64,000 nucleotides of DNA, taken from contig UQYG01000001.1 of assembly GCA_900545275.1 (NCBI GenBank), positions 1 to 64,000 of the forward strand, read 5' to 3'. Made by a program: the position numbers and the translations under genes. Source of the DNA: an uncultured Sutterella sp. (lineage in GTDB: Bacteria; Pseudomonadota; Gammaproteobacteria; Burkholderiales; Burkholderiaceae_F). Below, piece by piece: positions 35,662-43,621 of the stretch. Position 1 is the stretch's first letter; each line of letters begins with the position of its first letter. The notes below the pieces were generated by a model, which made no database searches, had not been told where the DNA came from, and was given only the letters and a program-made list of their open reading frames with translations.

Positions 35662-36129
35662 TCAGGCGGATTGTTTCGCGGCGGCCTCGTTTTCGGGCAG
35701 GTGCTCGACGACGAGCGCAAGCGCGTGCAGGGAAACCGTCACTTCGGCCGAGAAAAAGAGCGTCGAGACGACGATGCAGAAGATGGCCGAGACGAGAAGC
35801 GTTGACTGCAGGCCGACGAGCGAAACGTCAAGGATGCCGCTCAAGAGCCCCGTGAGCACCATGAGCCCCGAGCAAAAGGCCGAAAGCACGACGGTGATGG
35901 TGGCGGAGCGCAACAGGGCCGCACGGTGGAAGATGAGGTCGATTTCCGCGTCGATGTCGGGTTCGATGGTTGTGCCCGAAGCCTCGCGCTTTTCCATGAG
36001 CTGACGGATGCGTTCGGTGGCGTGGTTGTAACGCGCGGTCATGCAGAGCATGAGAATGCCGACGCCGGAAATGAGAGTGATCGGCGTGAGGGCCTGCGAA
36101 ACGATCGTGTTGAGTTCGGAAAAAATCAC
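35662..36129 (-). CDS. DUF2721 membrane protein, copy 2
   Basis: 155 aa with three predicted transmembrane helices (about 13-32, 73-95, 103-125). The conserved core GVGILMLCMTARYNHATERIRQL and the alternating Arg/His-rich cytoplasmic stretch define DUF2721. Function unknown. It shares the same layout with the gene 12 nt upstream (N-terminal LTP..LISGVG.(L/M)MLCMT.RYN, then IR.L...REASG), so the pair arose by tandem duplication. Confidence 0.82.
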   Translation of the reverse strand: MIFSELNTIVSQALTPITLISGVGILMLCMTARYNHATERIRQLMEKREASGTTIEPDIDAEIDLIFHRAALLRSATITVVLSAFCSGLMVLTGLLSGILDVSLVGLQSTLLVSAIFCIVVSTLFFSAEVTVSLHALALVVEHLPENEAAAKQSA

Positions 36130-36141
36130 GACGGCCTCCCT

Positions 36142-36609
36142 TTAGTAGAAACGGGCGTAGTGCTTCTTGCGCTTGCCCGGCAGGTTCGAAACGGCGATGC
36201 CGAGCGCTTTGAGCGAAGTGAGCACTTCAAAGAGGAAGAAAAGGGAAGAGAGCAGAATGAGCCCGATCGAGAGGAAGAGCCACAGGACCGCAAGCGACGT
36301 CAGATCCGTGTTGATGAAGTGGCTCGCCACGCTCGTGGCGACGAGAAAGCCCGTGCAGACTGCGGAACTCGAAATGCAGAGCATGGCGTGCCGCAGAAGC
36401 GCGGCGCGGCGAAAGACGTAGCGGATTTCCGTGTCGATGCAGGGCTCGTTCTTGAGACCCGACGCTTCGCGACGCTTGATGAGTTTGCGGATGCGGTCAG
36501 TCGTGCTGTTGTAGCGGTTGGTCATGCAGAGCATCATGAGGCCGACGCCCGAAATGAGCATGGTCGGCGTCAGAGCGCTCGAAAGAATTTCATTGAAGCT
36601 GGTGATCAT
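36142..36609 (-). CDS. DUF2721 membrane protein, copy 1
   Basis: 155 aa, identical in length and topology to its downstream neighbour, with GVGLMMLCMTNRYNSTTDRIRKL as the conserved core and a basic C-terminus (GKRKKHYARFY). Three predicted helices. Probably co-transcribed with copy 2 and with the YbaK-type gene 30 nt upstream. No known biochemical role for the family. Confidence 0.82.
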   Translation of the reverse strand: MITSFNEILSSALTPTMLISGVGLMMLCMTNRYNSTTDRIRKLIKRREASGLKNEPCIDTEIRYVFRRAALLRHAMLCISSSAVCTGFLVATSVASHFINTDLTSLAVLWLFLSIGLILLSSLFFLFEVLTSLKALGIAVSNLPGKRKKHYARFY

Positions 36610-36639
36610 GGCAAAGTCGGACGAAGAAGGTTCGGGTGG

Positions 36640-37128
36640 TCAGGCCTTGATGAAGGAGACGGGTTCGGGCGCCACGATGCGGCGGTAATCCTCGGTGCGG
36701 ATGATGATCGACGTGTCGAGGGCGCCGGCATTGAAGGCGAGCTCGTCGTAGCGTTCGTAGAGCGAAGGATCAGCCACGAGGCGCAGGTCGGGATGCAGAC
36801 TCACGGGCGGAACAGCACCGAAGACGCATCCCGTCAGTTCGCGGACTTCGTCGGGGCTCGCGAGCGAGGCGCGGCGACCGCCGAGCGCAGCGGCGAGTTT
36901 CGGAAGATCGGCCTGTTTGTCGGCGGGCAAAACGGCGAGCACGTGACATTTGACGCCGTTGCCCTTGACGGTGCAGCACAGCGCCTTGGCGCCCTGACCG
37001 AGTTCGGTGCCGCGGATTTCGGCGACGGACTGGCTGGTCTTGCCTGCCGCCTCGTGGTGCAGCACGCGAAACTCCGCGCCGCCCGCGCGGAACATTTCGC
37101 ACAATTGATCGAGAACGTTTTCGGGCAT
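36640..37128 (-). CDS. YbaK/YeaK-type aminoacyl-tRNA deacylase
   Basis: 162 aa from ATG 37128. It has the editing-domain features AEIRGTELGQGAKALCCTVKG, where the Lys after GA is the catalytic/ligand residue of the YbaK/ProX family, and the C-terminal GAVPPVSLHPDLRLVADPSL. Family members trans-edit mischarged tRNAs (Cys-, Ala- or Ser-loaded). The exact substrate is not decidable here. The frame is open upstream, but without family similarity and across the spacer to ruvX. Confidence 0.82.
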   Translation of the reverse strand: MPENVLDQLCEMFRAGGAEFRVLHHEAAGKTSQSVAEIRGTELGQGAKALCCTVKGNGVKCHVLAVLPADKQADLPKLAAALGGRRASLASPDEVRELTGCVFGAVPPVSLHPDLRLVADPSLYERYDELAFNAGALDTSIIIRTEDYRRIVAPEPVSFIKA

Positions 37129-37347
37129 GGTGTTTCTCGGAAGAAAAAGAATGGGACCGAATAATAGGGAAAGGGGTCGGTTTTTTGAGAAGCCGAGAAG
37201 TATAAACCTTTCGGATCCGTCGCGCCGTATCGGATAAAATACCGCTCTGTTTTTCCGGGACGGGTGTCCCGCAAAGAAATTCGATTCGCTCTCCCGTCCG
37301 ACCGGGGTGTTGAACTCGGTATCGGAAGGTTTTTGGTTGCAGTCATC

Positions 37348-37755
37348 ATGAAAAAAACTGTTCCGGAAGGCACGATTCTTGCCCTCGATTACGGCCTCGC
37401 GCGCATTGGCGTGGCCGTAGGCAATACGCTTACGCAGTCGGCCAGTCCGCTCGTCATCCTTCACGCTGTCACACGCGAGGATCGTTGGCAGCGGCTCTCG
37501 GCCCTTTGTGAGGAATGGAATCCCGTGGCCTTCGTTGTGGGCGTGCCGCTTCACGGAGACGGAAGTGAATCGGAGCACACGTTGCGCTGCCGGCGTTTTG
37601 CCCGGCAATTGGGGGGGCGTTTTCGCAGGCACGTCTATGAAGTGGACGAACGATATTCCTCCGTCGTGGTGGAATCGGGGCGGGAGAAGATCGACGACCG
37701 TTCCGCCGCCCTGTTACTTCAGCAGTTTTTCGACGAATCCTCCGCGCAGTCCTAA
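37348..37755 (+). CDS. ruvX: Holliday-junction resolvase-like nuclease RuvX (YqgF)
   Basis: RNase H-fold protein needed for 16S rRNA 5'-end maturation in E. coli. Catalytic motif LALDYGLARIGVAVG, VGVPLHGDGSES and the C-terminal DERYSS...DDRSAALLLQQFF are present. 135 aa from ATG 37348. The usual upstream partner yqgE is absent; a plsC-like gene follows after 11 nt. Confidence 0.9.
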   Translation: MKKTVPEGTILALDYGLARIGVAVGNTLTQSASPLVILHAVTREDRWQRLSALCEEWNPVAFVVGVPLHGDGSESEHTLRCRRFARQLGGRFRRHVYEVDERYSSVVVESGREKIDDRSAALLLQQFFDESSAQS

Positions 37756-37766
37756 GCGAGTTTTAC

Positions 37767-38597
37767 ATGCGTTATCTCATCGGCAGTTTCCGTTTTCTGC
37801 TTATCGCGCTCTACATTCTCTTTCTGATCTTCTTCGCGGTCCTGGTGCTTCCCGTTCTGACTGACGGGAGCCGTGCCACGTGGATTCGGCGCCTCGCCCG
37901 TACCGTGCCCCGCATCATGGGGGTGCGCGTCAAGGTTTCGGGCGGGATTCCCGACCGGGATGCGGTGACGCTCGCGCACCGTCAGGGGAAGACGGGGTAC
38001 ATGATCTGTTCGAACCACATCTCGTTTCTGGACATCTTCCTCTTGGATTCGATCCTGCCGGTGCGCTTCGTAGCTAAAAAAGAAATCGAGTCCTGGCCCG
38101 TCTTCGGTTTGATTTCCCGTGCTGCGGGGACGCTCTTCATTGACCGCAGCCGCCGCCGCGCCGTGCTGGAAATGGCGGAAAGAATGAACGAGACCCTTCG
38201 GGCGGGCGAATCCGTATTGTTCTTCCCGGAAGGAACGACGGGAGAGGGACGCGTGCTTCTTCCCTTCTACGCGAACCTATTTGCTTCGGCCGTGGCGACC
38301 GAGGCGGAGCTCATCCCCGTGGTGATTCGTTACACGCAGAATGGAGAGATCACGACGATTCCCTCCTACGCGGGCGCCATTCCGCTTTTCACCGTTATGA
38401 AGCGAATCGTCTTTTCTTCGGGGCTTGAAGCCGAGGTGCAGGTGCTCGAACCGATTTCTTCTTCGGGCGTGGATCGCAAGACGCTTTGTGCGCAAACCTC
38501 CGCCGTCATGTCCGCGGCGCTCGGCGTTCCCGACGCCACGGCGGCGAAGGAAGAGGCTGCCCGTCAGCGCCGCGAGGCGGCGCTTCGGCACGACTGA
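37767..38597 (+). CDS. 1-acylglycerol-3-phosphate acyltransferase (PlsC family), copy 1
   Basis: Inner-membrane lysophosphatidic acid acyltransferase family. One N-terminal transmembrane helix (about 9-31), HX4D-type motif NHISFLD at about 85-91, substrate motif FPEGTTGEG, and a C-terminal charged tail. 276 aa. 11 nt after ruvX. A second, differently diverged family member is at 58407; which one is the essential PlsC cannot be told by eye. Confidence 0.87.
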   Translation: MRYLIGSFRFLLIALYILFLIFFAVLVLPVLTDGSRATWIRRLARTVPRIMGVRVKVSGGIPDRDAVTLAHRQGKTGYMICSNHISFLDIFLLDSILPVRFVAKKEIESWPVFGLISRAAGTLFIDRSRRRAVLEMAERMNETLRAGESVLFFPEGTTGEGRVLLPFYANLFASAVATEAELIPVVIRYTQNGEITTIPSYAGAIPLFTVMKRIVFSSGLEAEVQVLEPISSSGVDRKTLCAQTSAVMSAALGVPDATAAKEEAARQRREAALRHD

Positions 38598-38599
38598 AC

Positions 38600-39436
38600 T
38601 CAGCGCTTTTTAGAGGAGTAACGCAGGGGATCGGCCCACATGGGGCAGCTCACCTGCACGACTTTCCGCGTCTCGATGTTGAGGGCGGTAAGCGCGCCGC
38701 CCCACAAGCACCCTGTGTCGATCGACATCAGGGTCGTTTCATTTTTGAGGCCCAGCATGGACCAGTGCCCGAAGCAAATCGGTACGTTTTCACTGCGGCG
38801 GTCCGTGAATTCAAACCAGGGAACGAGACGCTCGGGCACGCCTTCGAGTCCTTCCTTCTGATCGAAGTCCAACTCTCCCGTGTAGCGGTCCACGAAACGG
38901 ATGCGCGAGAAGCTGTTGAAGACGGCTCTTCGGCGCTGCGCCCCCGTGAGTCCGGTCGACCACTGCGTGTTGCCGTACATGTCGCGGAACATCTCGCGCC
39001 AGTCGTTGCCGCAGAGGCCCGTCTCCATTTCGCGCGCGAGCGCCCGGGCGTCTTCGAGACTCCACGCGGGATTGAGTCCGGCATGGACAAAAACGACGCC
39101 CCGGTCTTCGATGAGAAGACGGCCGCGGCGAAGCCAGTCGATGAGTTCGTCCCGGTCGGGCGCGCCGAGGACGTCGTCGAGCGTGTCCTTCTTGTGGGGC
39201 GATGCAAAGCCCGCGGCGATGGCGAGAAGGTGTAGGTCGTGATTGCCGAGCAGAAAACGCGCGCGGGAGCCGAGCGAGCGGATGCGCCGCAACACGCCGA
39301 GGGATTCGGGACCGCGGTTGACGAGGTCGCCGAGGAAGAGAAGTTCCGCGTTTCCCGGGAGGAGTTCAAGGAGTTCGTCCAGGCTTTGCAGGCAGCCTTG
39401 AACATCGCCGACGGCAAAAAGGGGAGGATTCGTCAT
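38600..39436 (-). CDS. apaH: Diadenosine tetraphosphatase (symmetrical)
   Basis: Hydrolyses Ap4A to two ADP and removes Np4 caps from RNA. Calcineurin-like phosphoesterase motifs: GDVQGC (residue 9), GDLVNRGPES, GNHD, and the later VHAGLNPAW and GHW. 278 aa. Convergent with the plsC-like gene, 2 nt apart, and divergent from the adenylyltransferase gene. Confidence 0.94.
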   Translation of the reverse strand: MTNPPLFAVGDVQGCLQSLDELLELLPGNAELLFLGDLVNRGPESLGVLRRIRSLGSRARFLLGNHDLHLLAIAAGFASPHKKDTLDDVLGAPDRDELIDWLRRGRLLIEDRGVVFVHAGLNPAWSLEDARALAREMETGLCGNDWREMFRDMYGNTQWSTGLTGAQRRRAVFNSFSRIRFVDRYTGELDFDQKEGLEGVPERLVPWFEFTDRRSENVPICFGHWSMLGLKNETTLMSIDTGCLWGGALTALNIETRKVVQVSCPMWADPLRYSSKKR

Positions 39437-39497
39437 GGAGCGCTGCGGCTTCGGTAAGATGAAAGGATCTACATTTTAATCCCGGGAACAGAGAGTC

Positions 39498-39995
39498 ATG
39501 AGCACGCGTTGTCCGCCCCCCGCCTTTGAGAAGAAAATCTGCACGATGGAGGAACTCTCCGAACGTGCGGCAGCGCTCCCCAAACCCGTCGTCTTCACGA
39601 ACGGCGTTTTCGATATTCTTCACCGCGGGCACGTGACTTATCTCGCGCAGGCCAGGGCGCTCGGCGCGAGTCTCGTTGTCGCCGTCAACAGCGACCGTTC
39701 GGTGAAGATGCTCGGAAAAGGAGACGATCGTCCGATCAATACGCAAGCCGACCGGGCGGCCGTCGTGGCGGCGCTCGAGAGCACGGACCTCGTCGTCGTT
39801 TTTCCCGACAAGGTCCCGCTCGAGGCCGTGGAGAAGGCTCGCCCCGACATTTATGTAAAAGGCGGCGACTACCGCATCGAGGATCTTCCCGAAGCCAAGC
39901 TCGTCGCCGCCTGGGGCGGGCGCACCGTGACGGTCACGTTCGAGCACGAACGCTCCACCACGGCGCTGTTGCGCAAGGTGCGCGGCGGTCAGTGA
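39498..39995 (+). CDS. rfaE2: D-glycero-beta-D-manno-heptose 1-phosphate adenylyltransferase (HldE C-terminal type)
   Basis: Makes ADP-heptose from heptose-1-phosphate. Nucleotidyltransferase motif GVFDILHRGHVTYL (HxGH), then DRPINTQADRAAVVAAL and the ISTSK-equivalent HERSTTALL. 165 aa. In E. coli it is the C-terminal part of HldE; here it is a separate gene about 2.6 kb from the kinase gene. Overlaps galU tail to tail by 7 nt. Confidence 0.93.
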   Translation: MSTRCPPPAFEKKICTMEELSERAAALPKPVVFTNGVFDILHRGHVTYLAQARALGASLVVAVNSDRSVKMLGKGDDRPINTQADRAAVVAALESTDLVVVFPDKVPLEAVEKARPDIYVKGGDYRIEDLPEAKLVAAWGGRTVTVTFEHERSTTALLRKVRGGQ

Positions 39996-40828
39996 ATTTC
40001 AAAGCCGCGCTTGCGCGCGAAGTGAACCGTCGCGTCGATGAAACCCTGCTTGCTGCCGCAGTCAAAACGCGTGCCTTCGAAGCGGTGGGCGTAGGTCGGC
40101 ACGTTCTCCAGCGACGCGGCGATGCCGTCGGTGAGCTGAATTTCACCGCCGACGCCGGGCTGCAGGCGGGCTAGATGATCGAAGATGTCGGCTTCGAACA
40201 CGTAGCGGCCGATGACGGCCATGCGCGAGGGGGCCACGGAGGGATCGGGCTTTTCCACGATCCCGCGCACGCGCGGCGTCGTAAGGGAACCATCGTCCAC
40301 GCTTACGATCCCGTACTTCTTCGTTTCTTCGGGAGCAACGTCCTGAACGGCTACGACCGAGCCGCCGCCTACGCTCGCGCGGGCTTCGATAAGCTGACCG
40401 ATGCAACCCTTCGGGGCGTCAATGAGGTCGTCGGCGAGGATCACGGCGAAGGGATCGTCCCCGACCACGGGCTGCGCGCAGAGCACGGCGTGGCCGAGAC
40501 CGAGCGCCTTGGGCTGACGCAGGTAAATGCAGTGAATGTTGTGCGGGAGAATGCTGCGTACGATTTCGAGAAGTTCGTCCTTGCCCTTTTCTTCAAGTTC
40601 GCGTTCGAGTTCGGGGTGGGCGTCGAAATGGTCTTCAATCGCGCGCTTGTTGCGGCCCGTGACGAAGATCATCTCCGTGATGCCCGCGCGGGCGGCTTCT
40701 TCCACGGCGTACTGAATCAGGGGTTTGTCGACGATCGGAAGCATTTCCTTGGGCATCGCCTTCGTGGCGGGAAGAAAACGCGTGCCGAGGCCGTTGACGG
40801 GGAATACGACTTTGCGAACGGGTTTCAT
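39989..40828 (-). CDS. galU: UTP-glucose-1-phosphate uridylyltransferase
   Basis: Makes UDP-glucose. Nucleotide-binding signature VVFPVNGLGTRFLPATKAMPKEMLP near the N-terminus, with Asn where most GalU have Ala, followed by the VDKPLIQYAVEEA and FRYEKPDP-type (VEKPDPSVAPS) motifs. 279 aa from ATG 40828; upstream in-frame sequence is non-family. Feeds the galE product pool. Separate from the gmhB-hldD block by a terminator. Confidence 0.93.
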   Translation of the reverse strand: MKPVRKVVFPVNGLGTRFLPATKAMPKEMLPIVDKPLIQYAVEEAARAGITEMIFVTGRNKRAIEDHFDAHPELERELEEKGKDELLEIVRSILPHNIHCIYLRQPKALGLGHAVLCAQPVVGDDPFAVILADDLIDAPKGCIGQLIEARASVGGGSVVAVQDVAPEETKKYGIVSVDDGSLTTPRVRGIVEKPDPSVAPSRMAVIGRYVFEADIFDHLARLQPGVGGEIQLTDGIAASLENVPTYAHRFEGTRFDCGSKQGFIDATVHFARKRGFEIH

Positions 40829-40924
40829 GGTGCGGTTTGAGCGCCTTTTCTCCGGCGGGCGTGCCGAAGGGGCGCATCCTCCTTTGCGTTGGGCCACGGC
40901 GCGGTGCCGCGGCCGTCGTTGAAG

Positions 40925-40957
40925 TTAAAAACGGTCGGCCGGAAACGTTCCGGCCGT
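40925..40957 (-). terminator. Terminator after gmhB
   Basis: Perfect 9-bp arms CGGCCGGAA and TTCCGGCCG (40936-40944 and 40948-40956), loop ACG, then ACCGTTTTTAAC on the reverse strand. Ends the rfaE1-hldD-gmhB operon before galU. Confidence 0.9.
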
Positions 40958-40969
40958 TCGGAGCCGCCT

Positions 40970-41536
40970 TTAGGAGACGGCAGGTTGGAAATCGGACAAA
41001 ATCCTGACGCCCTCGAGGAGGGACAGAGCCGTCTGCGTAGCGTCGGGAGAGGGTTCGGGAAGTGCCTCGGCATCGGTGCCGACCTGAATGCGAACCGGAA
41101 CGCCCGCCCGGCGGGCTGCGGTCATGTCGCCCGGCTTGTCGCCGAACATGACGCTCTGCGAGAGGTCGAGCGAGAGCTCGCGGGCGGCGCGCAGAAGCAT
41201 TCCGGGCTCGGGTTTGCGGCAGTCGCAGGCCTGTTTGTACGCGCCGATTCCCTTTTCCGGATGATGCGGGCAGTAGTAGACCCCCGCGATCGAAACGCCT
41301 TCGTCGGCGAAACGCTCATTCATCCAGGCGGTGAGACGCAGGAAGTCGTCTTCACCGTAGTACCCCCGGGCGATGCCCGACTGATTGGTCACGACGACGA
41401 GCACGTACCCGAGCCGACCGAGTTCGCGGCAGGCTTCGAAGACGCCGGGGAGCCACTCGAAGTTTTCGGGGCGGCTCACGTAACCGTGATCGGCGTTGAT
41501 CACGCCGTCACGGTCAAGAAAGGCGGCTTTCTGCAT
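40970..41536 (-). CDS. gmhB: D-glycero-beta-D-manno-heptose 1,7-bisphosphate phosphatase
   Basis: HAD phosphatase removing the 7-phosphate in ADP-heptose synthesis. DRDGVIN nucleophile motif at residues 8-14, TNQSG, Zn-binding CPHHPEKG...CDCRKP, and GDKPGD. 188 aa from ATG 41536, overlapping the hldD stop by 1 nt (TGATG). In Burkholderiales gmhB is usually between glyS and plsC; here it is in the hldD operon. Confidence 0.94.
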   Translation of the reverse strand: MQKAAFLDRDGVINADHGYVSRPENFEWLPGVFEACRELGRLGYVLVVVTNQSGIARGYYGEDDFLRLTAWMNERFADEGVSIAGVYYCPHHPEKGIGAYKQACDCRKPEPGMLLRAARELSLDLSQSVMFGDKPGDMTAARRAGVPVRIQVGTDAEALPEPSPDATQTALSLLEGVRILSDFQPAVS

Positions 41537-42540
41537 CAGGCTTCCACGTCCGGGTGGGCTTCGAGAAGGTAGTCCATGTAGGCCGAGACGCCTTCCTCGA
41601 CGCTTCGGAAGGGAACGTCGCAGCCGCTTTCGCGAAGCTTCGTGAGGTCGGCCTGAGTGTAGGCCTGGTACTTCCCCTTGAGCGCTTCGGGGAAGTCGAT
41701 GTACTCGAGTTCTCCCGACGAGACGGCTTCGGAGAGCGTGAGCGAGTCCTTCCCTTCGTGGCGGCGAAGGCTGTTGATGACGGAAAGGGCCACGTCGTTG
41801 AAGGGTTGGGCGCGGCCCGTGCCGCAGTTGTAGATGCCCGAGACCGGATGGTCGAGGAAGTGCATGAGAACGTTCGTGACGTCGTCGATGTAGACGAAGT
41901 CGCGCAGCTGTTCGCCGTTGCCGTAGCCGAGGCACCCTTCGAAGAGCTTCACCTTTCCCGTGCGGCGGTACTGGAAGTACTGATGGAAGGCGACGGAAGC
42001 CATGCGTCCCTTGTGCTGTTCGTGCGGACCGTAGACGTTGAAGTAGCGCAGACCGATCACCGGGGAGCGCAGATAGTCGAATTCGCGGCGAAGTACCTGA
42101 TCGAAGAGGAACTTCGAGTAGCCGTATACGTTGAGGGGACCTTCGAATTCGAGTTCTTCACGGAAGGTCGTCTTGGCGCCGTAGGTGGCGGCCGAGGACG
42201 CGTAGATGAAGGGAATGTGCAGCGACTGCGCCCAGCGGTAGAGGTCGAGCGTGTAGCGGTAGTTGTTCTCCATCATGTAGACGCCGTCCTGCTCCATCGT
42301 GTCCGAGCAGGCGCCCTGGTGGAAGATCGCTTCGGGCTTCGGAGCGGTCCCCGCCCGCACGCGCGCGATGAAGTCGCGCTTGTCGAAGTAGTCCGAAATC
42401 TGGCACTGGGCGAGATTGAGAAATTTCTCGCTCTTTTCGAGATTGTCCACTGCAATGATGTCGGTCACGCCGCGGCGGTTGAGCGCCAGAACGTTGTTGC
42501 AGCCGATGAAGCCGGCCGCGCCGGTTACGAGGATGCTCAT
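41536..42540 (-). CDS. hldD: ADP-L-glycero-D-manno-heptose-6-epimerase
   Basis: Last step of ADP-heptose synthesis. SDR fold with GAAGFIGCNNV near the N-terminus, SSAATYGAKT with the catalytic Ser, YGYSK (Y-x3-K) at about 140-144, and RYFNVYGPHEQHKGRMASV. 334 aa. 12 nt after the kinase gene and coupled to gmhB, so three consecutive heptose genes are co-transcribed. Confidence 0.95.
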   Translation of the reverse strand: MSILVTGAAGFIGCNNVLALNRRGVTDIIAVDNLEKSEKFLNLAQCQISDYFDKRDFIARVRAGTAPKPEAIFHQGACSDTMEQDGVYMMENNYRYTLDLYRWAQSLHIPFIYASSAATYGAKTTFREELEFEGPLNVYGYSKFLFDQVLRREFDYLRSPVIGLRYFNVYGPHEQHKGRMASVAFHQYFQYRRTGKVKLFEGCLGYGNGEQLRDFVYIDDVTNVLMHFLDHPVSGIYNCGTGRAQPFNDVALSVINSLRRHEGKDSLTLSEAVSSGELEYIDFPEALKGKYQAYTQADLTKLRESGCDVPFRSVEEGVSAYMDYLLEAHPDVEA

Positions 42541-42552
42541 GATGATCCTTCC

Positions 42553-43482
42553 TTAGGAAAAAAGTTCTTCATACGTGACGGAGGCCGTTCCGAGTTTGCC
42601 GACAACGATGCCGCCCGCACGGTTGGCGGTAGCGACGGCTTCGGGGATCGGAACGCCCGCGGCGACGAGCGTGGCAAGGACGGCGATGACGGTGTCGCCT
42701 GCGCCCGAAACGTCGAAGACTTCGCGGGCCTGCGCGGGAACGGTCATGGCGCCGTCGTCGGAAAAGAGCGTCATTCCTTCCTCACTGCGGGTGAGAAGGA
42801 GGTATTCGAGGTTGAGTTCTGCGCGCAGGTTCTGCGCGCGCTCGAGAAGATCCGCTTCGCTCTTCCAGGCGCCGACGACCTGTCGCAGTTCGGAGCGGTT
42901 GGGCGTGATCACCGTGGCGTCGCGGTAGCGCTCGTAGTCGTCCCCTTTGGGGTCGACGAGCACGGGACAGCCCTTTGCGCGGGCGCACTCGATCATCTTC
43001 GTGATGTGCGTGAGGCCGCCCTTGCCATAGTCGGAGAGCACGAGAGCGTCGGTCTTCTCGAGATGGCGATTGAAGAGGTCGAGGTGGTGCAAAAGCGCTT
43101 CGGCGTCGGGGTGGGATTCGAAGTCGCAACGGAGCATCTGCTGCTGCCGGGCGACGATGCGGAGTTTTTCCGTGGTGGAGAGCGTCGGATCGAACTGCAG
43201 GGCCGCTTCGATCCCCTCCTTCTGAAGGAGCTCTTCGATGCGGCGTCCTGCGGTGTCTTCTCCCACAACGGAGAGAAGGGTGGCGCGGGCGCCTACATGC
43301 GCGATGTTGAGCGCGACGTTGGCGGCGCCGCCGAGACGTTCTTCGGAGCGGACGACCCGCACGACGGGCACCGGCGCTTCGGGAGAAATGCGCTCGGCGT
43401 CGCCGAACCAGTAACGGTCGAGCATGGCGTCGCCCGTGACGAGGACGTTCGCGGAAAGAATTTGTGCTTTATTCATGGGCAA
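42553..43482 (-). CDS. rfaE1: D-beta-D-heptose 7-phosphate kinase (HldE N-terminal type)
   Basis: PfkB-family sugar kinase: N-terminal GDAMLDRYWFGDAERISPEAPVPV, GGAANVALN motif, and C-terminal catalytic GAGDTVIAVLA. 309 aa, corresponding to the kinase half of HldE. First gene of the heptose operon and divergent from the phosphomannomutase gene. Met at residue 3 is an alternative start. Confidence 0.94.
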   Translation of the reverse strand: MPMNKAQILSANVLVTGDAMLDRYWFGDAERISPEAPVPVVRVVRSEERLGGAANVALNIAHVGARATLLSVVGEDTAGRRIEELLQKEGIEAALQFDPTLSTTEKLRIVARQQQMLRCDFESHPDAEALLHHLDLFNRHLEKTDALVLSDYGKGGLTHITKMIECARAKGCPVLVDPKGDDYERYRDATVITPNRSELRQVVGAWKSEADLLERAQNLRAELNLEYLLLTRSEEGMTLFSDDGAMTVPAQAREVFDVSGAGDTVIAVLATLVAAGVPIPEAVATANRAGGIVVGKLGTASVTYEELFS

Positions 43483-43621
43483 GTGGGCGTGTGCCGCCCG
43501 TTCGGAGCTAGCTCAGGTGCGCTACATTGTATCCCATGGTCAGGGGGCTCATTCCGAAGAGGTAGGGGCCTTTGCTAACATACATCCTTTCAGCTTATTT
43601 CCAGATTCCGGGTGATTGAAC

